Shown here one piece after another: positions 54,139 to 63,719 of a stretch of 64,000 nucleotides of DNA. How positions within the stretch are numbered: the stretch's first letter is position 1; the number at the start of each line of letters is the position of its first letter. The stretch covers positions 53,429 through 117,428 of the forward strand of contig FOSY01000007.1 in NCBI GenBank assembly GCA_900114405.1, read 5' to 3'. The notes under the pieces were generated by a model that searched no databases, was not told where the DNA came from, and saw only the letters and a program-made list of their open reading frames with translations. The translations under genes were made by a program, and so were the position numbers. Source of the stretch: Lachnospiraceae bacterium KH1T2 (GTDB lineage: Bacteria > Bacillota > Clostridia > Lachnospirales > Lachnospiraceae).

Positions 54139-55164
54139 TTAATGCATGTCCTGCTGACTTATCTTCACATATGGAAGCCTTATGTATCTTCCGTTAGTGA
54201 ACTGAATCTCCGAAGTATCTTTCTTTACAGCAAGCGCTGTTATAAGATCGATCATTGCCTTAGCCTGACCTTCTTTATCATTATACACCGTTCCATACAT
54301 ATCGCCCGCTTTTACTGCATTTTTTCCATCATTTGTTCCATCTATCCCGACTATTACAGGACGTTTTGAATTCATGATATGTGCTGAATTATACGCATCT
54401 ATTACTCCAAGTGCCATATCATCATTATTTGCAAGCACAAGCTCTATCTCATCTCCAAATTCCTCTATCAAGGTACTCATTTTAGAAGATGCCTGAGCTC
54501 TGTTCCAGTTCGCTATCACCGAAGACAGCTTGTCGACTTTAAGCTTTTTTTCCATCAGAGTTCCGACAGATGTTTCTGTACGCACGATAGAGTCCTGATG
54601 GCCTGCTTCACCTTCAAACATAACATATTGTATTACTCCATCACCATTTTTATCATAAGAAGGATTTTCCAGAAATGCCTCTGCCGCCAGTTCTCCTTCA
54701 TAGATTCCGGATTGTCTCGCATCTGCTCCTACGTAGTAAAGCTTATTCCATCGCTCCAGATCTCCCTCTACAAGCTCTCTGTTAAAAAATATCACCGGAA
54801 TATCATGCTGCTGCGCGGCGTCTATGATCGCAGTCGGGTTTGTCCTGTCGACCAGATTAACACACAGTATATCGCATGCTTTCTGCTCTATAAGTCTCTG
54901 CACAGCAGAATTCTGCTTTGCCTGACTTCCTTCGGAATCTTCTGTTTCAACACTTATCGTTATTCCCTGCTTGTTTGCTTCCTCTGTGATATCGTTATTG
55001 AATTCATTCATTAACTCAGCTATAAAAGTATCGTGCGCATCATACAGCGACACGCCAATCTTTATCCCTTTTATCTGCTCCTCTTTTTTTCCGCAGCCTG
55101 TACCTAGCACAAGCGTTACTGCTGCCACAAGTCCAAGAATTATTTTAGCATTTAGTTTCATCAT
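54139..55164 (-). CDS. Galactose/glucose-type substrate-binding lipoprotein
   Basis: 341 residues. Lipobox LGTGC (Cys ~24). Type 1 periplasmic-binding fold: GIKIGVSLYDAHDTFIAELM, the calcium loop DKNGDGVIQYVMFEG (~175) typical of MglB, and PVIVGIDGTNDGKNAVKAG. Binds a hexose outside the membrane. Coupled (ATGA) with the anchored binding protein upstream; it may feed the Mgl importer or the sensor kinase. Confidence 0.9.
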   Translation of the reverse strand: MMKLNAKIILGLVAAVTLVLGTGCGKKEEQIKGIKIGVSLYDAHDTFIAELMNEFNNDITEEANKQGITISVETEDSEGSQAKQNSAVQRLIEQKACDILCVNLVDRTNPTAIIDAAQQHDIPVIFFNRELVEGDLERWNKLYYVGADARQSGIYEGELAAEAFLENPSYDKNGDGVIQYVMFEGEAGHQDSIVRTETSVGTLMEKKLKVDKLSSVIANWNRAQASSKMSTLIEEFGDEIELVLANNDDMALGVIDAYNSAHIMNSKRPVIVGIDGTNDGKNAVKAGDMYGTVYNDKEGQAKAMIDLITALAVKKDTSEIQFTNGRYIRLPYVKISQQDMH

Positions 55165-56141
55165 TGTGTCCTCGGAAAAATCATCATCTCATCCGCCTCA
55201 CTAAATACTGAAGCTCTGTCTACAACTCTATATCCTATCTGTTTATTTTTTGCTGTTTCCTGTGCGTGTGTCAGCTTCTCATAAACTGTTTTTACCGCAA
55301 AGTATCCGCAGGTATATTCATCAGGGACTATCAGTGAATTTATCATACCGTTTTCCAGGTAGTATACTGTCTTCTCCGAAGCACCAACTCCATAAAGCAC
55401 GTCTTTGAACTGGCTTCCATACGAAACATAATAGTCTATACCAGATTCCAGCTGATCATTTCCAAGAGCAACAACACAATCTGCGTGATTTTGCTTTTGA
55501 TAATTGTTCATCTGCATTTCAATGTCATCGTCAGTATATCCGGAAATCTGCCACGCTATATCCACATTTTTATTTTTTATAGTATCCCTGAAACTGCTGA
55601 GTCTCTGATACATTGCCAGTTCTTCCTGATTTCCGGCAAGCACTCCTACTTTCAGCTTTCTTTCCTCATAAGAATCAGCTTTTTTGACTATCAGACTTCC
55701 AAGTTCCTTTCCTATCGCCTCATTATCAGGAGTTATAGAGCTGAAAACATCCTCAGGATTTGAATCCGACTCAATCAATACCAATGGCGTATCAACATTT
55801 AGATTATCAAGGTACTCCGACTGATTGTAGCTCGAAAATAGCTGGATGATCAGCGCGTCTGCACCATTTTCGATTTCCTTTGAGATAAGGCTTCTCTCCT
55901 GCTTCATTCCTGTGAAATCTGTCGTAGTGACCATATTGAGCATTATTCCGTAATCTTGAGCTCCCTGACTAAGACCTTCCTTGAAATTCGCCCATCGTGC
56001 GCTGCTTGAATCACTCACGACCACAGTTACATTGTATGTCTCACCGGAAGCACTTATATTCATTAGCTGCCATGCGGCAGTACCTCCGATCACAGCAAGT
56101 ATGAATATCAGCAAAATTATAAATATCTTATCTGCTTTCAT
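55161..56141 (-). CDS. Membrane-anchored sugar-binding protein, sensor partner
   Basis: 326 residues. N-terminal uncleaved helix IFIILLIFILAVIGGTAAWQ instead of a lipobox, then a type 1 periplasmic-binding fold (VTVVVSDSSSARWANFKEGL; ADALIIQLFSSYNQSEYLDN; CVVALGNDQLESGIDYYVSY). ATGA-coupled on both sides, with the sensor kinase before and the lipoprotein after. The layout resembles XylFII-LytS/YesN systems, where such a protein delivers the sugar signal to the kinase. Confidence 0.82.
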   Translation of the reverse strand: MKADKIFIILLIFILAVIGGTAAWQLMNISASGETYNVTVVVSDSSSARWANFKEGLSQGAQDYGIMLNMVTTTDFTGMKQERSLISKEIENGADALIIQLFSSYNQSEYLDNLNVDTPLVLIESDSNPEDVFSSITPDNEAIGKELGSLIVKKADSYEERKLKVGVLAGNQEELAMYQRLSSFRDTIKNKNVDIAWQISGYTDDDIEMQMNNYQKQNHADCVVALGNDQLESGIDYYVSYGSQFKDVLYGVGASEKTVYYLENGMINSLIVPDEYTCGYFAVKTVYEKLTHAQETAKNKQIGYRVVDRASVFSEADEMMIFPRTQ

Positions 56142-57982
56142 CTGTGCCTGCCTCCCTTCTCATAGAATTCCTGATTTTCTGCATCAAAGGGAATATATGG
56201 CAGATGTATCCTGAATGTAGAGCCTTCATCCGGCTCGCTCTCTATCTCAAGTCCATACTGCTCACCAAACCTGAGTTTTATACGATTATGCACATTAATG
56301 ATTCCCACTCCGGAACCATGCTTATGTACATGATTATCCTCTGTCAAAAGCAGCTGTGCGCTCTCCTGCGGAATGCCGATACCATTGTCGATCACATCTA
56401 TATAAATGTCATCTTCTTTGCGATAACCTTTTACATAAATCTCGCCTTCTCCATCCATTCCTTCTACACCATAGTAGATAGCATTTTCAAGAAGCGGCTG
56501 TATTATAAGCTTTACTGTACAGCATTTTAAGATTTCTTCCTGAATATCAAAATCCACCGTAAATGAATTTTTATAACGGATTTTTTGAATATTCATATAA
56601 TTTCTCGCATGCTTAACTTCATCTTCAATACTTATGATCGTTTTACCTTTTGAAAGGCTTATCCTGAAAAGGCTCGAAAGCTCAGAGACCATATATACAG
56701 CTTCTTTGTAACGTTCTCCCTCTATCATCCATATGATAGATTCAAGCGTATTATATAAAAAGTGCGGGTTTATCTGGCTCTGAAGCGCATCCAGTTCACT
56801 TTTTCGCTTCTCTTCCTGCTCAATGACTATCCTGTCCATAAGCTGCCTGATCTGCCGGACAGTGCGTGACAACGTTCTTCCAAGATGCTCGACCTCTATA
56901 GTTCCACCCACGTATATCTTCGGGTTCATATTTCCGCTTTCCCACTCTTTTACCGAGTCATTGAGCCTTTTTATCGGGCGAGCTATCACATATGACAAAA
57001 AGAGATTCAGCAGAATTATCGCCGCAATCCCGACTGAAACTGTCAATATCGCATAAAGTTGTATGCCTCTGATCCCTAGTCTGAATGATGAGTCCGGTAT
57101 CACATTTACGAGTTTCCATCCTGTATAGCTTATGCTTTTTGAAACGACAACACGCTTCTCTCCATTAAACTTTTCCTCATGAACTCCATCAAAATACGTT
57201 GCTGCCTCAGCATTATTCTCCTCTGCGATGCCTGACGATATGAGCCGCTGACGCGGATGGTATATGATATTTCCATTACCATCGATCAGGTAGATATACT
57301 CTCCTGTATTTCCCATGTTTGCCTTCGCGAGAATTTCCTCAACTCCGCTATAGTTCATGTCTACAAGGAGTACGCCAACTTCAGGCGTTTTATTCCTCGT
57401 TATCTCTATCGCTCTTGAAAGTGATATCGTCCACTTATATCTATATGCCGGATCATCAAAGAGATTTTCTATATGAGGTCGTGAAAAGTGAAGATTTTCA
57501 ACCTCCTTAAGCGCAAGGCTGAACCACTCCTGCTTCTGAATATCGAGATAATCTTTTGCAGTCGAGTTAGGTACAGCATTAAGCAGTTCGCCGTCTTTTG
57601 TGAAGGTGGCAATGCTTAAAAGTGAATCAATATTTGCCTCATACAGCAAGTCCATGTCTTCTGTTACTGAATTTTCCGACATATCCTTGTCCTTGATCGC
57701 AGAATAATATATCGCATCGGATATACGCCGCATATTTCGCAGATAATCTTCAAGATTAAGTGCTGTCTGGTCAAGCATTTGCTCTGCCGAAGTTATCCTT
57801 GTATTTTGGTCACGATGGACAAAAAGCTGATAAAGCGTAAGGAACAGCGCAAATATCATGGATATCGCTATTACTGTAAAGGTGAGCGAGATCGTCATCT
57901 GTATAGTTCTGTTTTCAGATTTATATACGTGCCGCCTTATATATAAAATTAGTTTTTTTCTAATATTCTTTAATCTTTTCAT
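56138..57982 (-). CDS. YesM-type sensor histidine kinase
   Basis: 614 residues. TM1 (ITFTVIAISMIFALFLTLY ~35-53), extracytoplasmic dCache-type domain (~60-300; KTPEVGVLLVDMNYSGVEEI, GEYIYLIDGNGNIIYHPRQR), TM2 (YAILTVSVGIAAIILLNLFL), HAMP, His-kinase box INPHFLYNTLESIIWM (phospho-His ~405) and HATPase VIDNGIGIPQES. Autophosphorylates on sugar or ligand signal. Overlaps the response regulator by 4 bases. Confidence 0.92.
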   Translation of the reverse strand: MKRLKNIRKKLILYIRRHVYKSENRTIQMTISLTFTVIAISMIFALFLTLYQLFVHRDQNTRITSAEQMLDQTALNLEDYLRNMRRISDAIYYSAIKDKDMSENSVTEDMDLLYEANIDSLLSIATFTKDGELLNAVPNSTAKDYLDIQKQEWFSLALKEVENLHFSRPHIENLFDDPAYRYKWTISLSRAIEITRNKTPEVGVLLVDMNYSGVEEILAKANMGNTGEYIYLIDGNGNIIYHPRQRLISSGIAEENNAEAATYFDGVHEEKFNGEKRVVVSKSISYTGWKLVNVIPDSSFRLGIRGIQLYAILTVSVGIAAIILLNLFLSYVIARPIKRLNDSVKEWESGNMNPKIYVGGTIEVEHLGRTLSRTVRQIRQLMDRIVIEQEEKRKSELDALQSQINPHFLYNTLESIIWMIEGERYKEAVYMVSELSSLFRISLSKGKTIISIEDEVKHARNYMNIQKIRYKNSFTVDFDIQEEILKCCTVKLIIQPLLENAIYYGVEGMDGEGEIYVKGYRKEDDIYIDVIDNGIGIPQESAQLLLTEDNHVHKHGSGVGIINVHNRIKLRFGEQYGLEIESEPDEGSTFRIHLPYIPFDAENQEFYEKGGRHR

Positions 57983-59589
57983 GACTTTTCGTTCTTCGCC
58001 ATTGCCTTATATTTTGAAGGGCTCATACCAAATTGCTTCTTAAAAGCATAGCTGAAATAATTAGCGTCAGAATATCCGACCGCTTCTGCGATTATATAAG
58101 TCTTTTCATTCTGATTGACTAAGAGATCTACCGCTTTTTCCATCCTTTTTTCAGTCAGAAAATTTATAAAGGTCTTGCCGGTTTCTTTCTTAAATACGGT
58201 AGAAAAATATGCAGAACTTACGCCCAAGTGACTGCAGACAGACTCTATCGTCATGTTTTTATCGCCGAAATTCTCCTTTACATATTCTTCTGCCTTCTTT
58301 ACAAACGAGCGAGTAGAGCTCTGCCGTTCGTTGCTGATCTCGCCTCTCATCTTAAGAGAAATATCCTTCATCCACTCACTTAGTAAATGAACTGAATCTA
58401 TCGAAAGAACTGAAGAATATACATCGTTGTCTTTACCGAAGATTTCCTCCATATTCAAATGACAGCTGTTTCCAAAGCGATAAATGTCTGAGACCAGCTC
58501 AAGCAAGAGCATCCTGTATTGCTGGATAGAAGGTCTTCCGTCTGTGATCTTAGTCGAAAGCATCCCAACTTCCTCAAGTACTTCCTCCTCGCTTCCTGTT
58601 CGTATCTTTCTAAAAAGTCTCTGGATATCTTCCTCTATAGATACTGTGTTTTCGCTGCCGACCGGGTCGATCTCAGCAATATTGATTGCCCGCCCTACTC
58701 CATATATCACGCGATAATTTACCGCATTCTGCGCTCCTTCAAGCGAATGCGAAAGGTCTGAGGGTGTTTCAACAATATTACCAATTCCAGCTGTGACCAT
58801 TGCTCTTGATATCTTTCTCGCAACTCTGCAAAAACGGTCACAATCATCAGTAAGTTCACGAATTTTGTCTTTATCATCAAGCTGAACTATAAGTATCGCA
58901 TCTCCAAACCACGTAACTACTTTTGCATTCCACTTTTCTGCAAATTCTTCTTGTAATAACTTTCTTACAGAAACTGTGAGCAGCTGCTTATCAATTTCCG
59001 CCGGCTTTTCTCTAGAGCTGATATGCAGAAGCACTGCTGTAAAAAATGGTCCATCCAGACTTATCCTGTAATCTTTACTCAGTGATGCTATCGAATCCTG
59101 TGCCACCTGTCCCTGCAGCAGCAGTGTCAGAAAGCTTTCCTGCAATATCGGTAAGCTTTCCATATAGTACTTTTCAAGCTGATCTATATTCTGTTCTTCA
59201 TTTCTCTCTTCATCAAGTGAGGTTTTTATCCGTTCAAAAACACTTTCAAGTTCCTCTGAATTTACCGGTTTAAGCAGATACTCTTCTGCCTCCACTCGTA
59301 TAGCCTCTTTCGCATATTCGAATTCATCGAAGCCTGAAAAGATTATAATTTTAATTTTGGGATTTAGATCTTTTAGCTTATGCGCTAGCTGAAGTCCATC
59401 CATGTATGGCATTTTTATATCAGTCATCACGACGTCAGGCTGCATTTCTTCTGCCAATTCCAATGCTTCGACGCCATTATGGGCACTTCCTATAACTTTG
59501 AAGCCCATTTCTTCCCAGTTAAGTTTTTTCTCGATGATTGAGATCACATCTTCCTCATCATCAACAAGCATGCATGAATAAAGACTCAT
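57979..59589 (-). CDS. YesN-type response regulator with AraC DNA-binding domain
   Basis: 536 residues. Receiver domain MLVDDEEDVISIIEKKLNWE, phospho-Asp in PDVVMTDIKMPYMDGLQLAH (~57); a long middle region; C-terminal AraC double helix-turn-helix (IESVCSHLGVSSAYFSTVFK; IIAEAVGYSDANYFSYAFKK). Partner of the YesM kinase; likely regulates the adjoining mgl genes. Confidence 0.92.
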   Translation of the reverse strand: MSLYSCMLVDDEEDVISIIEKKLNWEEMGFKVIGSAHNGVEALELAEEMQPDVVMTDIKMPYMDGLQLAHKLKDLNPKIKIIIFSGFDEFEYAKEAIRVEAEEYLLKPVNSEELESVFERIKTSLDEERNEEQNIDQLEKYYMESLPILQESFLTLLLQGQVAQDSIASLSKDYRISLDGPFFTAVLLHISSREKPAEIDKQLLTVSVRKLLQEEFAEKWNAKVVTWFGDAILIVQLDDKDKIRELTDDCDRFCRVARKISRAMVTAGIGNIVETPSDLSHSLEGAQNAVNYRVIYGVGRAINIAEIDPVGSENTVSIEEDIQRLFRKIRTGSEEEVLEEVGMLSTKITDGRPSIQQYRMLLLELVSDIYRFGNSCHLNMEEIFGKDNDVYSSVLSIDSVHLLSEWMKDISLKMRGEISNERQSSTRSFVKKAEEYVKENFGDKNMTIESVCSHLGVSSAYFSTVFKKETGKTFINFLTEKRMEKAVDLLVNQNEKTYIIAEAVGYSDANYFSYAFKKQFGMSPSKYKAMAKNEKS

Positions 59590-59618
59590 TATATTTGTTA
59601 CTCTCCTTTAAAATAGAC

Positions 59619-59648
59619 ATGGGCTGAAGTGGATACACCCCAGCCCAT
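59619..59648 (-). terminator. Hairpin after mglC
   Basis: ATGGGCTG pairs with CAGCCCAT; on the minus strand GTCTATTTT follows. A weak terminator or mRNA 3'-end that would let the importer be expressed more than the downstream regulators. Confidence 0.5.
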
Positions 59649-59689
59649 TTATTATACATTTTATTGTCTTTACAGAGCAAGCATTGAAC

Positions 59690-60685
59690 TTACTTCTTAG
59701 CAACATACTTTCTGATATCAAGTGAAATTGCGATGAAGATAACAACGCCGAGAGCGATGTACTGTGCATTTGGGTTTACTCCAAGGAACTGAAGAGCAGC
59801 CTTAAGGAGCTCAAATACTGCAACACCGATGAATGCTGATGAAACTTTACCACGTCCACCTGTAACTGATACACCACCGATAGTACAAGCAGCAATTGCT
59901 TCCATCTCGTAACCAAGACCAAGGTTAACTGATGCACCACCTGACTTAGCGCCAAGCATGAATCCTGCGATACCATAGAACATTGCAGCCTTCATGTAGA
60001 TGAGAAGGAGTGTTGTCTTAACAGGTACACCTGCAACTTCTGCAGCTGTCGGGTTTCCGCCGATAGCATACATATATTTTCCATGACGAGTCATGTTATA
60101 GATGAACCATGTGATAGCTGCCATTATCAATGCGATCCAGATAAGGTAGTTGATTCCGATAAACTTACCTGTTGCCCAAACTGTGTACTCCTGTGTGAAG
60201 CCACCAAGTGGTGAAGCACCTGTGTAGATAAGGTCAAGACCATATACAATTTCCATCATTGCAAGTGTTGCAATGAAAGGCGGAACTGAAAGGTAAGCAA
60301 TGAAGAAACCTGTGATAGCACCAAAGAATCCTGTAATGCAGATAACTATGAGCAATGCAAGGAATGGATTAAGAGGCGGCATATCCTTAAATAATGCAAA
60401 CTTTCCTGAGTAATCAAGTTTCTGAAGAAGTGTACCTGCGATACATCCGCCAAGACCGATCATACGACCTGCTGAAAGGTCACATCCTGCAGTGATTACA
60501 CAACCTGAGATACCAAGTGCGATAACAAGTCTGAATGACATATTCAGAAGGATGTTCATAAGGTTATTTGATGAAAGGAAATTCGGTGAAGCGATACATG
60601 TATAAATAACCAGGATGAACATGATAATGATAACACCGTTGTTAATAAGGAAATCGGTGACTTTTTTATTATTTGTCTTTTCCAT
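59690..60685 (-). CDS. mglC: Galactose/methyl-galactoside ABC importer permease
   Basis: 331 residues from ATG 60685 (AAGGAG upstream; the longer frame to 60766 overlaps mglA without an RBS). About ten membrane helices; ITAGCDLSAGRMIGLGGCIA and IGGVSVTGGRGKVSSAFIGV are typical of the BPD_transp_2 permease family (MglC/RbsC). Confidence 0.93.
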   Translation of the reverse strand: MEKTNNKKVTDFLINNGVIIIMFILVIYTCIASPNFLSSNNLMNILLNMSFRLVIALGISGCVITAGCDLSAGRMIGLGGCIAGTLLQKLDYSGKFALFKDMPPLNPFLALLIVICITGFFGAITGFFIAYLSVPPFIATLAMMEIVYGLDLIYTGASPLGGFTQEYTVWATGKFIGINYLIWIALIMAAITWFIYNMTRHGKYMYAIGGNPTAAEVAGVPVKTTLLLIYMKAAMFYGIAGFMLGAKSGGASVNLGLGYEMEAIAACTIGGVSVTGGRGKVSSAFIGVAVFELLKAALQFLGVNPNAQYIALGVVIFIAISLDIRKYVAKK

Positions 60686-60722
60686 TTTCTTTCTCCTTAA
60701 AGTAGATATTTTCAAGCAGCTG

Positions 60723-62276
60723 TCAGGCTGTCTCTGTTTCTTTCTTCTCGTTGAACTGTGTTGCAAAAGACATAACTCTTTCCTGAGTCATCTCATTATG
60801 CTCTGTCAGCTCTCCTCTGATCTTACCATTACACATTACATAGATTCGATCTGACATACCAAGAAGTTCAGCCATTTCTGAAGATACCATGATGATCGAC
60901 TTACCCTGCTTTGCAAGGTCTGCCATGATATCATAGATTTCAGACTTAGCACCTACATCGATACCACGTGTAGGCTCATCCATGATCAATACATCAGGAT
61001 CATTTGCAAGCCATCTTGCAACGATAACCTTCTGCTGGTTACCACCTGAAAGATTGATGATGTGCTCATTCATGCTCGGTGTCTTGATTGAAAGCTGCTT
61101 GATAGAATCATCAACGATCTTATTTATAGTTGGATGATCAAGTGCGATTCCAGCTTTCAGATGCTTGTTGTAGATTGAGATACCTACGTTATCCTTAATG
61201 GAAAGACATCCGAAAATACCACTTCCACGTCTGTCCTCTGTGATAAGACCGATTCCGGCTTTCATTGCCTGTGAAGGCTTCTTGATATTTACCTGCTTTC
61301 CATTCATCCAAACTTCTCCGGATGCTACAATACGGATACCGAAGATACCTTCCATAAGCTCTGTTCTCTGTGCTCCGACCAAGCCGCCAAATCCAAGGAT
61401 CTCACCTTTTCTGAGTGTAAATGAAACATCCTGGAATGACTTAGGATTGATAGAACTGAGATGTTTAACTTCAAGGATGACATCTCCCGGAGTATTATCT
61501 CTATGCGGATAAACATTTGTAAGTTCACGACCAACCATCTTTGCGATGATATCGTCAATTGTAAGATCCGCTGCCGGCCATGTTCCTACATATGTTCCAT
61601 CTCGCATGATCTGAACGTCGTCTGCTATTCTCTTGATCTCGTCCATCTTATGTGAGATGTAGACCATTGAAACACCTCTGTCTCTAAGGTCATTCATTAT
61701 ACGGAAAAGAATTTCTACTTCTTTATCAGAAAGAGAAGATGTAGGCTCATCAAAGATAACAACCTTTGCATTCTGTGAAACTGCCTTTGCAATTTCAACC
61801 GACTGCATCTGTCCGATAGACAGTGTTGAAAGCTTTGCTCTTGGATCGAAGTCAAGTCCGATGTCCTTAAGCCACTTCGCAGCTTCTTCATACATCTTTT
61901 TATGATCTATGACCTGAAGTGGGCCATATTTATGTACCGGATATCTTCCAAGATACATGTTTTCACCAATGCTTCTGTCAAGCACTGGCTGAAGTTCCTG
62001 ATGCACCATGGCAATACCTAAATCTCTTGCCTCATCCGGATTGTGTACCTCGATTTTCTTTCCTTCCATGTATATCTCACCGGCATCCGGATGATATATA
62101 CCAAAAAGGCACTTCATCAATGTTGATTTGCCGGCACCATTTTCTCCCATCAGGGCAAGTACCTTGCCGGGTCTTAAGTGAAGGTCGACACCGTCCAGAG
62201 CCTTTACACCCGGAAAGTACTTGCAGATGCCTTTTAATTCAAGTCTGTATTCAGGCTTTGCTGCATTTCCTTCCAT
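60723..62276 (-). CDS. mglA: Sugar ABC importer ATP-binding protein, two ABC modules
   Basis: 517 residues. First module: Walker A GENGAGKSTLMK, signature LSIGQMQSVEIAKA, Walker B VVIFDEPTSS. Second: GFGGLVGAQRTELM (degenerate Walker A, normal for the family), LSGGNQQKVIVARWL, VLIMDEPTRGIDVG. Powers sugar uptake with mglC and mglB; 37 bases before mglC. Confidence 0.95.
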   Translation of the reverse strand: MEGNAAKPEYRLELKGICKYFPGVKALDGVDLHLRPGKVLALMGENGAGKSTLMKCLFGIYHPDAGEIYMEGKKIEVHNPDEARDLGIAMVHQELQPVLDRSIGENMYLGRYPVHKYGPLQVIDHKKMYEEAAKWLKDIGLDFDPRAKLSTLSIGQMQSVEIAKAVSQNAKVVIFDEPTSSLSDKEVEILFRIMNDLRDRGVSMVYISHKMDEIKRIADDVQIMRDGTYVGTWPAADLTIDDIIAKMVGRELTNVYPHRDNTPGDVILEVKHLSSINPKSFQDVSFTLRKGEILGFGGLVGAQRTELMEGIFGIRIVASGEVWMNGKQVNIKKPSQAMKAGIGLITEDRRGSGIFGCLSIKDNVGISIYNKHLKAGIALDHPTINKIVDDSIKQLSIKTPSMNEHIINLSGGNQQKVIVARWLANDPDVLIMDEPTRGIDVGAKSEIYDIMADLAKQGKSIIMVSSEMAELLGMSDRIYVMCNGKIRGELTEHNEMTQERVMSFATQFNEKKETETA

Positions 62277-62419
62277 GTATTTCTCCTCCTTGCGATAAAT
62301 TTATAAAGTAACAGGTTTCCATACCCCTATGAAATACCTAAATAACTTTCGTTTTTATGTTTTATATATAAACCGTAAAACTTTATATAAGTCAGACTAC
62401 TCTCTCTTTTTCATAAATC

Positions 62420-62451
62420 GAGTGCGGGCTTATGCAAGTAAACCCGCACTC
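62420..62451 (-). terminator. GC-rich hairpin between mglB and mglA
   Basis: GAGTGCGGG pairs with CCCGCACTC, loop of 14; no T-run after it on the minus strand. In binding-protein operons such hairpins stabilise or partly terminate the message so that the binding protein is made in excess. 62277-62471 has no gene. Confidence 0.65.
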
Positions 62452-62471
62452 AGATAAAATACTTTCAGAAA

Positions 62472-63650
62472 TTACTGAACTGATGCCATAATGTCATCAA
62501 CATTATCTGTTGTAACCTTTACATAGTCACATCCGATATACTGTGCATTGCCTGTTCCGTCAAGGAAGTTCTTAGCTGCAAGAGCTGTATTGTAAGCCTG
62601 TGAAAGGTGATCGTTAAATACTGTACCTGTGTATGTACCAGCCTTGATATCCTCAAGAGCTTCTGTAAGAGCATCAACACCTACAAGATAGATGTCCTCG
62701 TTAACTGTCTTACCTGCTGCCTGGATAGCCTGAAGAGCTCCAAGTCCCATTGCATCATTGTTACAGAAAACAACTTCTGTTTCAGGGTGTGAAGCAAGTG
62801 CATTAGCAACAAGTCCCTGTGCTGTAGCCTGATCCCAGTTACCAACCTCATCATCGAGCTCGTTAACTTCAAGACCTGCATCCTGAACAGCCTTTACAGA
62901 GAACTCTGTACGATACTTAGCATCAACGTTTTCAGGATCGCCTTCGATCATGATGTAATCAACCTGTCCGTTACCGTTCTTATCGATTGTGTCAATGCCA
63001 AGGTCAGCAATGATCTCACCCTGCATTGTACCTGACTGACGAGCATCACATCCAACGTAACATACGTTGAGACCTTCTGTAGCCCATCTTGTCTCTTCTG
63101 CTTCATCTGGCTCACGGTTGATGTAAACAAGAGGAATATTAGCTGCTACAACCTTATCTGTAATTGTTGCTGCTGATGAAGAGTTAACAGGGTTGATAAT
63201 AAGTACATCTACCTGATCAGCGATGAAGTTATCGATCTGACCTGTCTGTGTACCCTGATCGTTAGCACCATCAGCGAATGTGATATTTTCTTCTTTGAAG
63301 CCCATAGCTACAAGGTCTTCCTGAAGTTTCTGTCTGAAAAGTGTCATGAAGTTATCAGAGAACTGATAGATACAAACACCAACTTTTTTATCTGCAAGAG
63401 AAGTATCTGCTTCGATTGAATCAGGAACTGCTTCTGCTGTTGCTCTTGTGATACCATCAGCTGCAGCTGCTGTTGCATCGTCTGCTGCTGTTGAAGCCGC
63501 ATCAGCTGTTGTTGAAGCTGCTTCTGATGCTGCTGGAGCTGCCTCTGATGCTGGTGCAGATGCTGTTGTTGAAGCTGAGCTTCCACATCCTGCAAGGATT
63601 GTTGTTGCCATTGCTGCTGAAAGAAGTACGCTTACTACTTTTCTCTTCAT
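62472..63650 (-). CDS. mglB: Galactose/glucose-binding lipoprotein
   Basis: 392 residues from ATG 63650 (GGGAGGAC upstream). Lipobox ILAGC (Cys ~21), an Ala/Ser/Thr/Glu-rich linker (~25-70), then the type 1 binding fold: DKKVGVCIYQFSDNFMTLFR, LVYINREPDEAEETRW, calcium loop DKNGNGQVDYIMIEG, VEVVFCNNDAMGLGALQAIQ-region. First gene of the mgl operon. Confidence 0.94.
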   Translation of the reverse strand: MKRKVVSVLLSAAMATTILAGCGSSASTTASAPASEAAPAASEAASTTADAASTAADDATAAAADGITRATAEAVPDSIEADTSLADKKVGVCIYQFSDNFMTLFRQKLQEDLVAMGFKEENITFADGANDQGTQTGQIDNFIADQVDVLIINPVNSSSAATITDKVVAANIPLVYINREPDEAEETRWATEGLNVCYVGCDARQSGTMQGEIIADLGIDTIDKNGNGQVDYIMIEGDPENVDAKYRTEFSVKAVQDAGLEVNELDDEVGNWDQATAQGLVANALASHPETEVVFCNNDAMGLGALQAIQAAGKTVNEDIYLVGVDALTEALEDIKAGTYTGTVFNDHLSQAYNTALAAKNFLDGTGNAQYIGCDYVKVTTDNVDDIMASVQ

Positions 63651-63677
63651 TATTATTTGTCCTCCCAAAACTTTGTA

Positions 63678-63719
63678 CTACTCTATCGAGTAGCTCTTCT
63701 GTTTACATATAGAATTATA
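63678..63719 (-). promoter_or_regulatory. mglB promoter region with hairpin in the leader
   Basis: Minus strand TATAAT at 63719-63714, with a T-rich, weak -35 region. Downstream an inverted repeat, CTACTC-tatc-GAGTAG (63678-63693), would lie in the 5' leader near the RBS. The remaining 63720-64000 is very AT-rich; I see no gene in it. Confidence 0.5.

Noticed and set aside
63344..63595. Gln-rich frame antisense-shifted within mglB
   Set aside because: A shadow of the Ala/Ser/Glu-rich linker of mglB in another frame.
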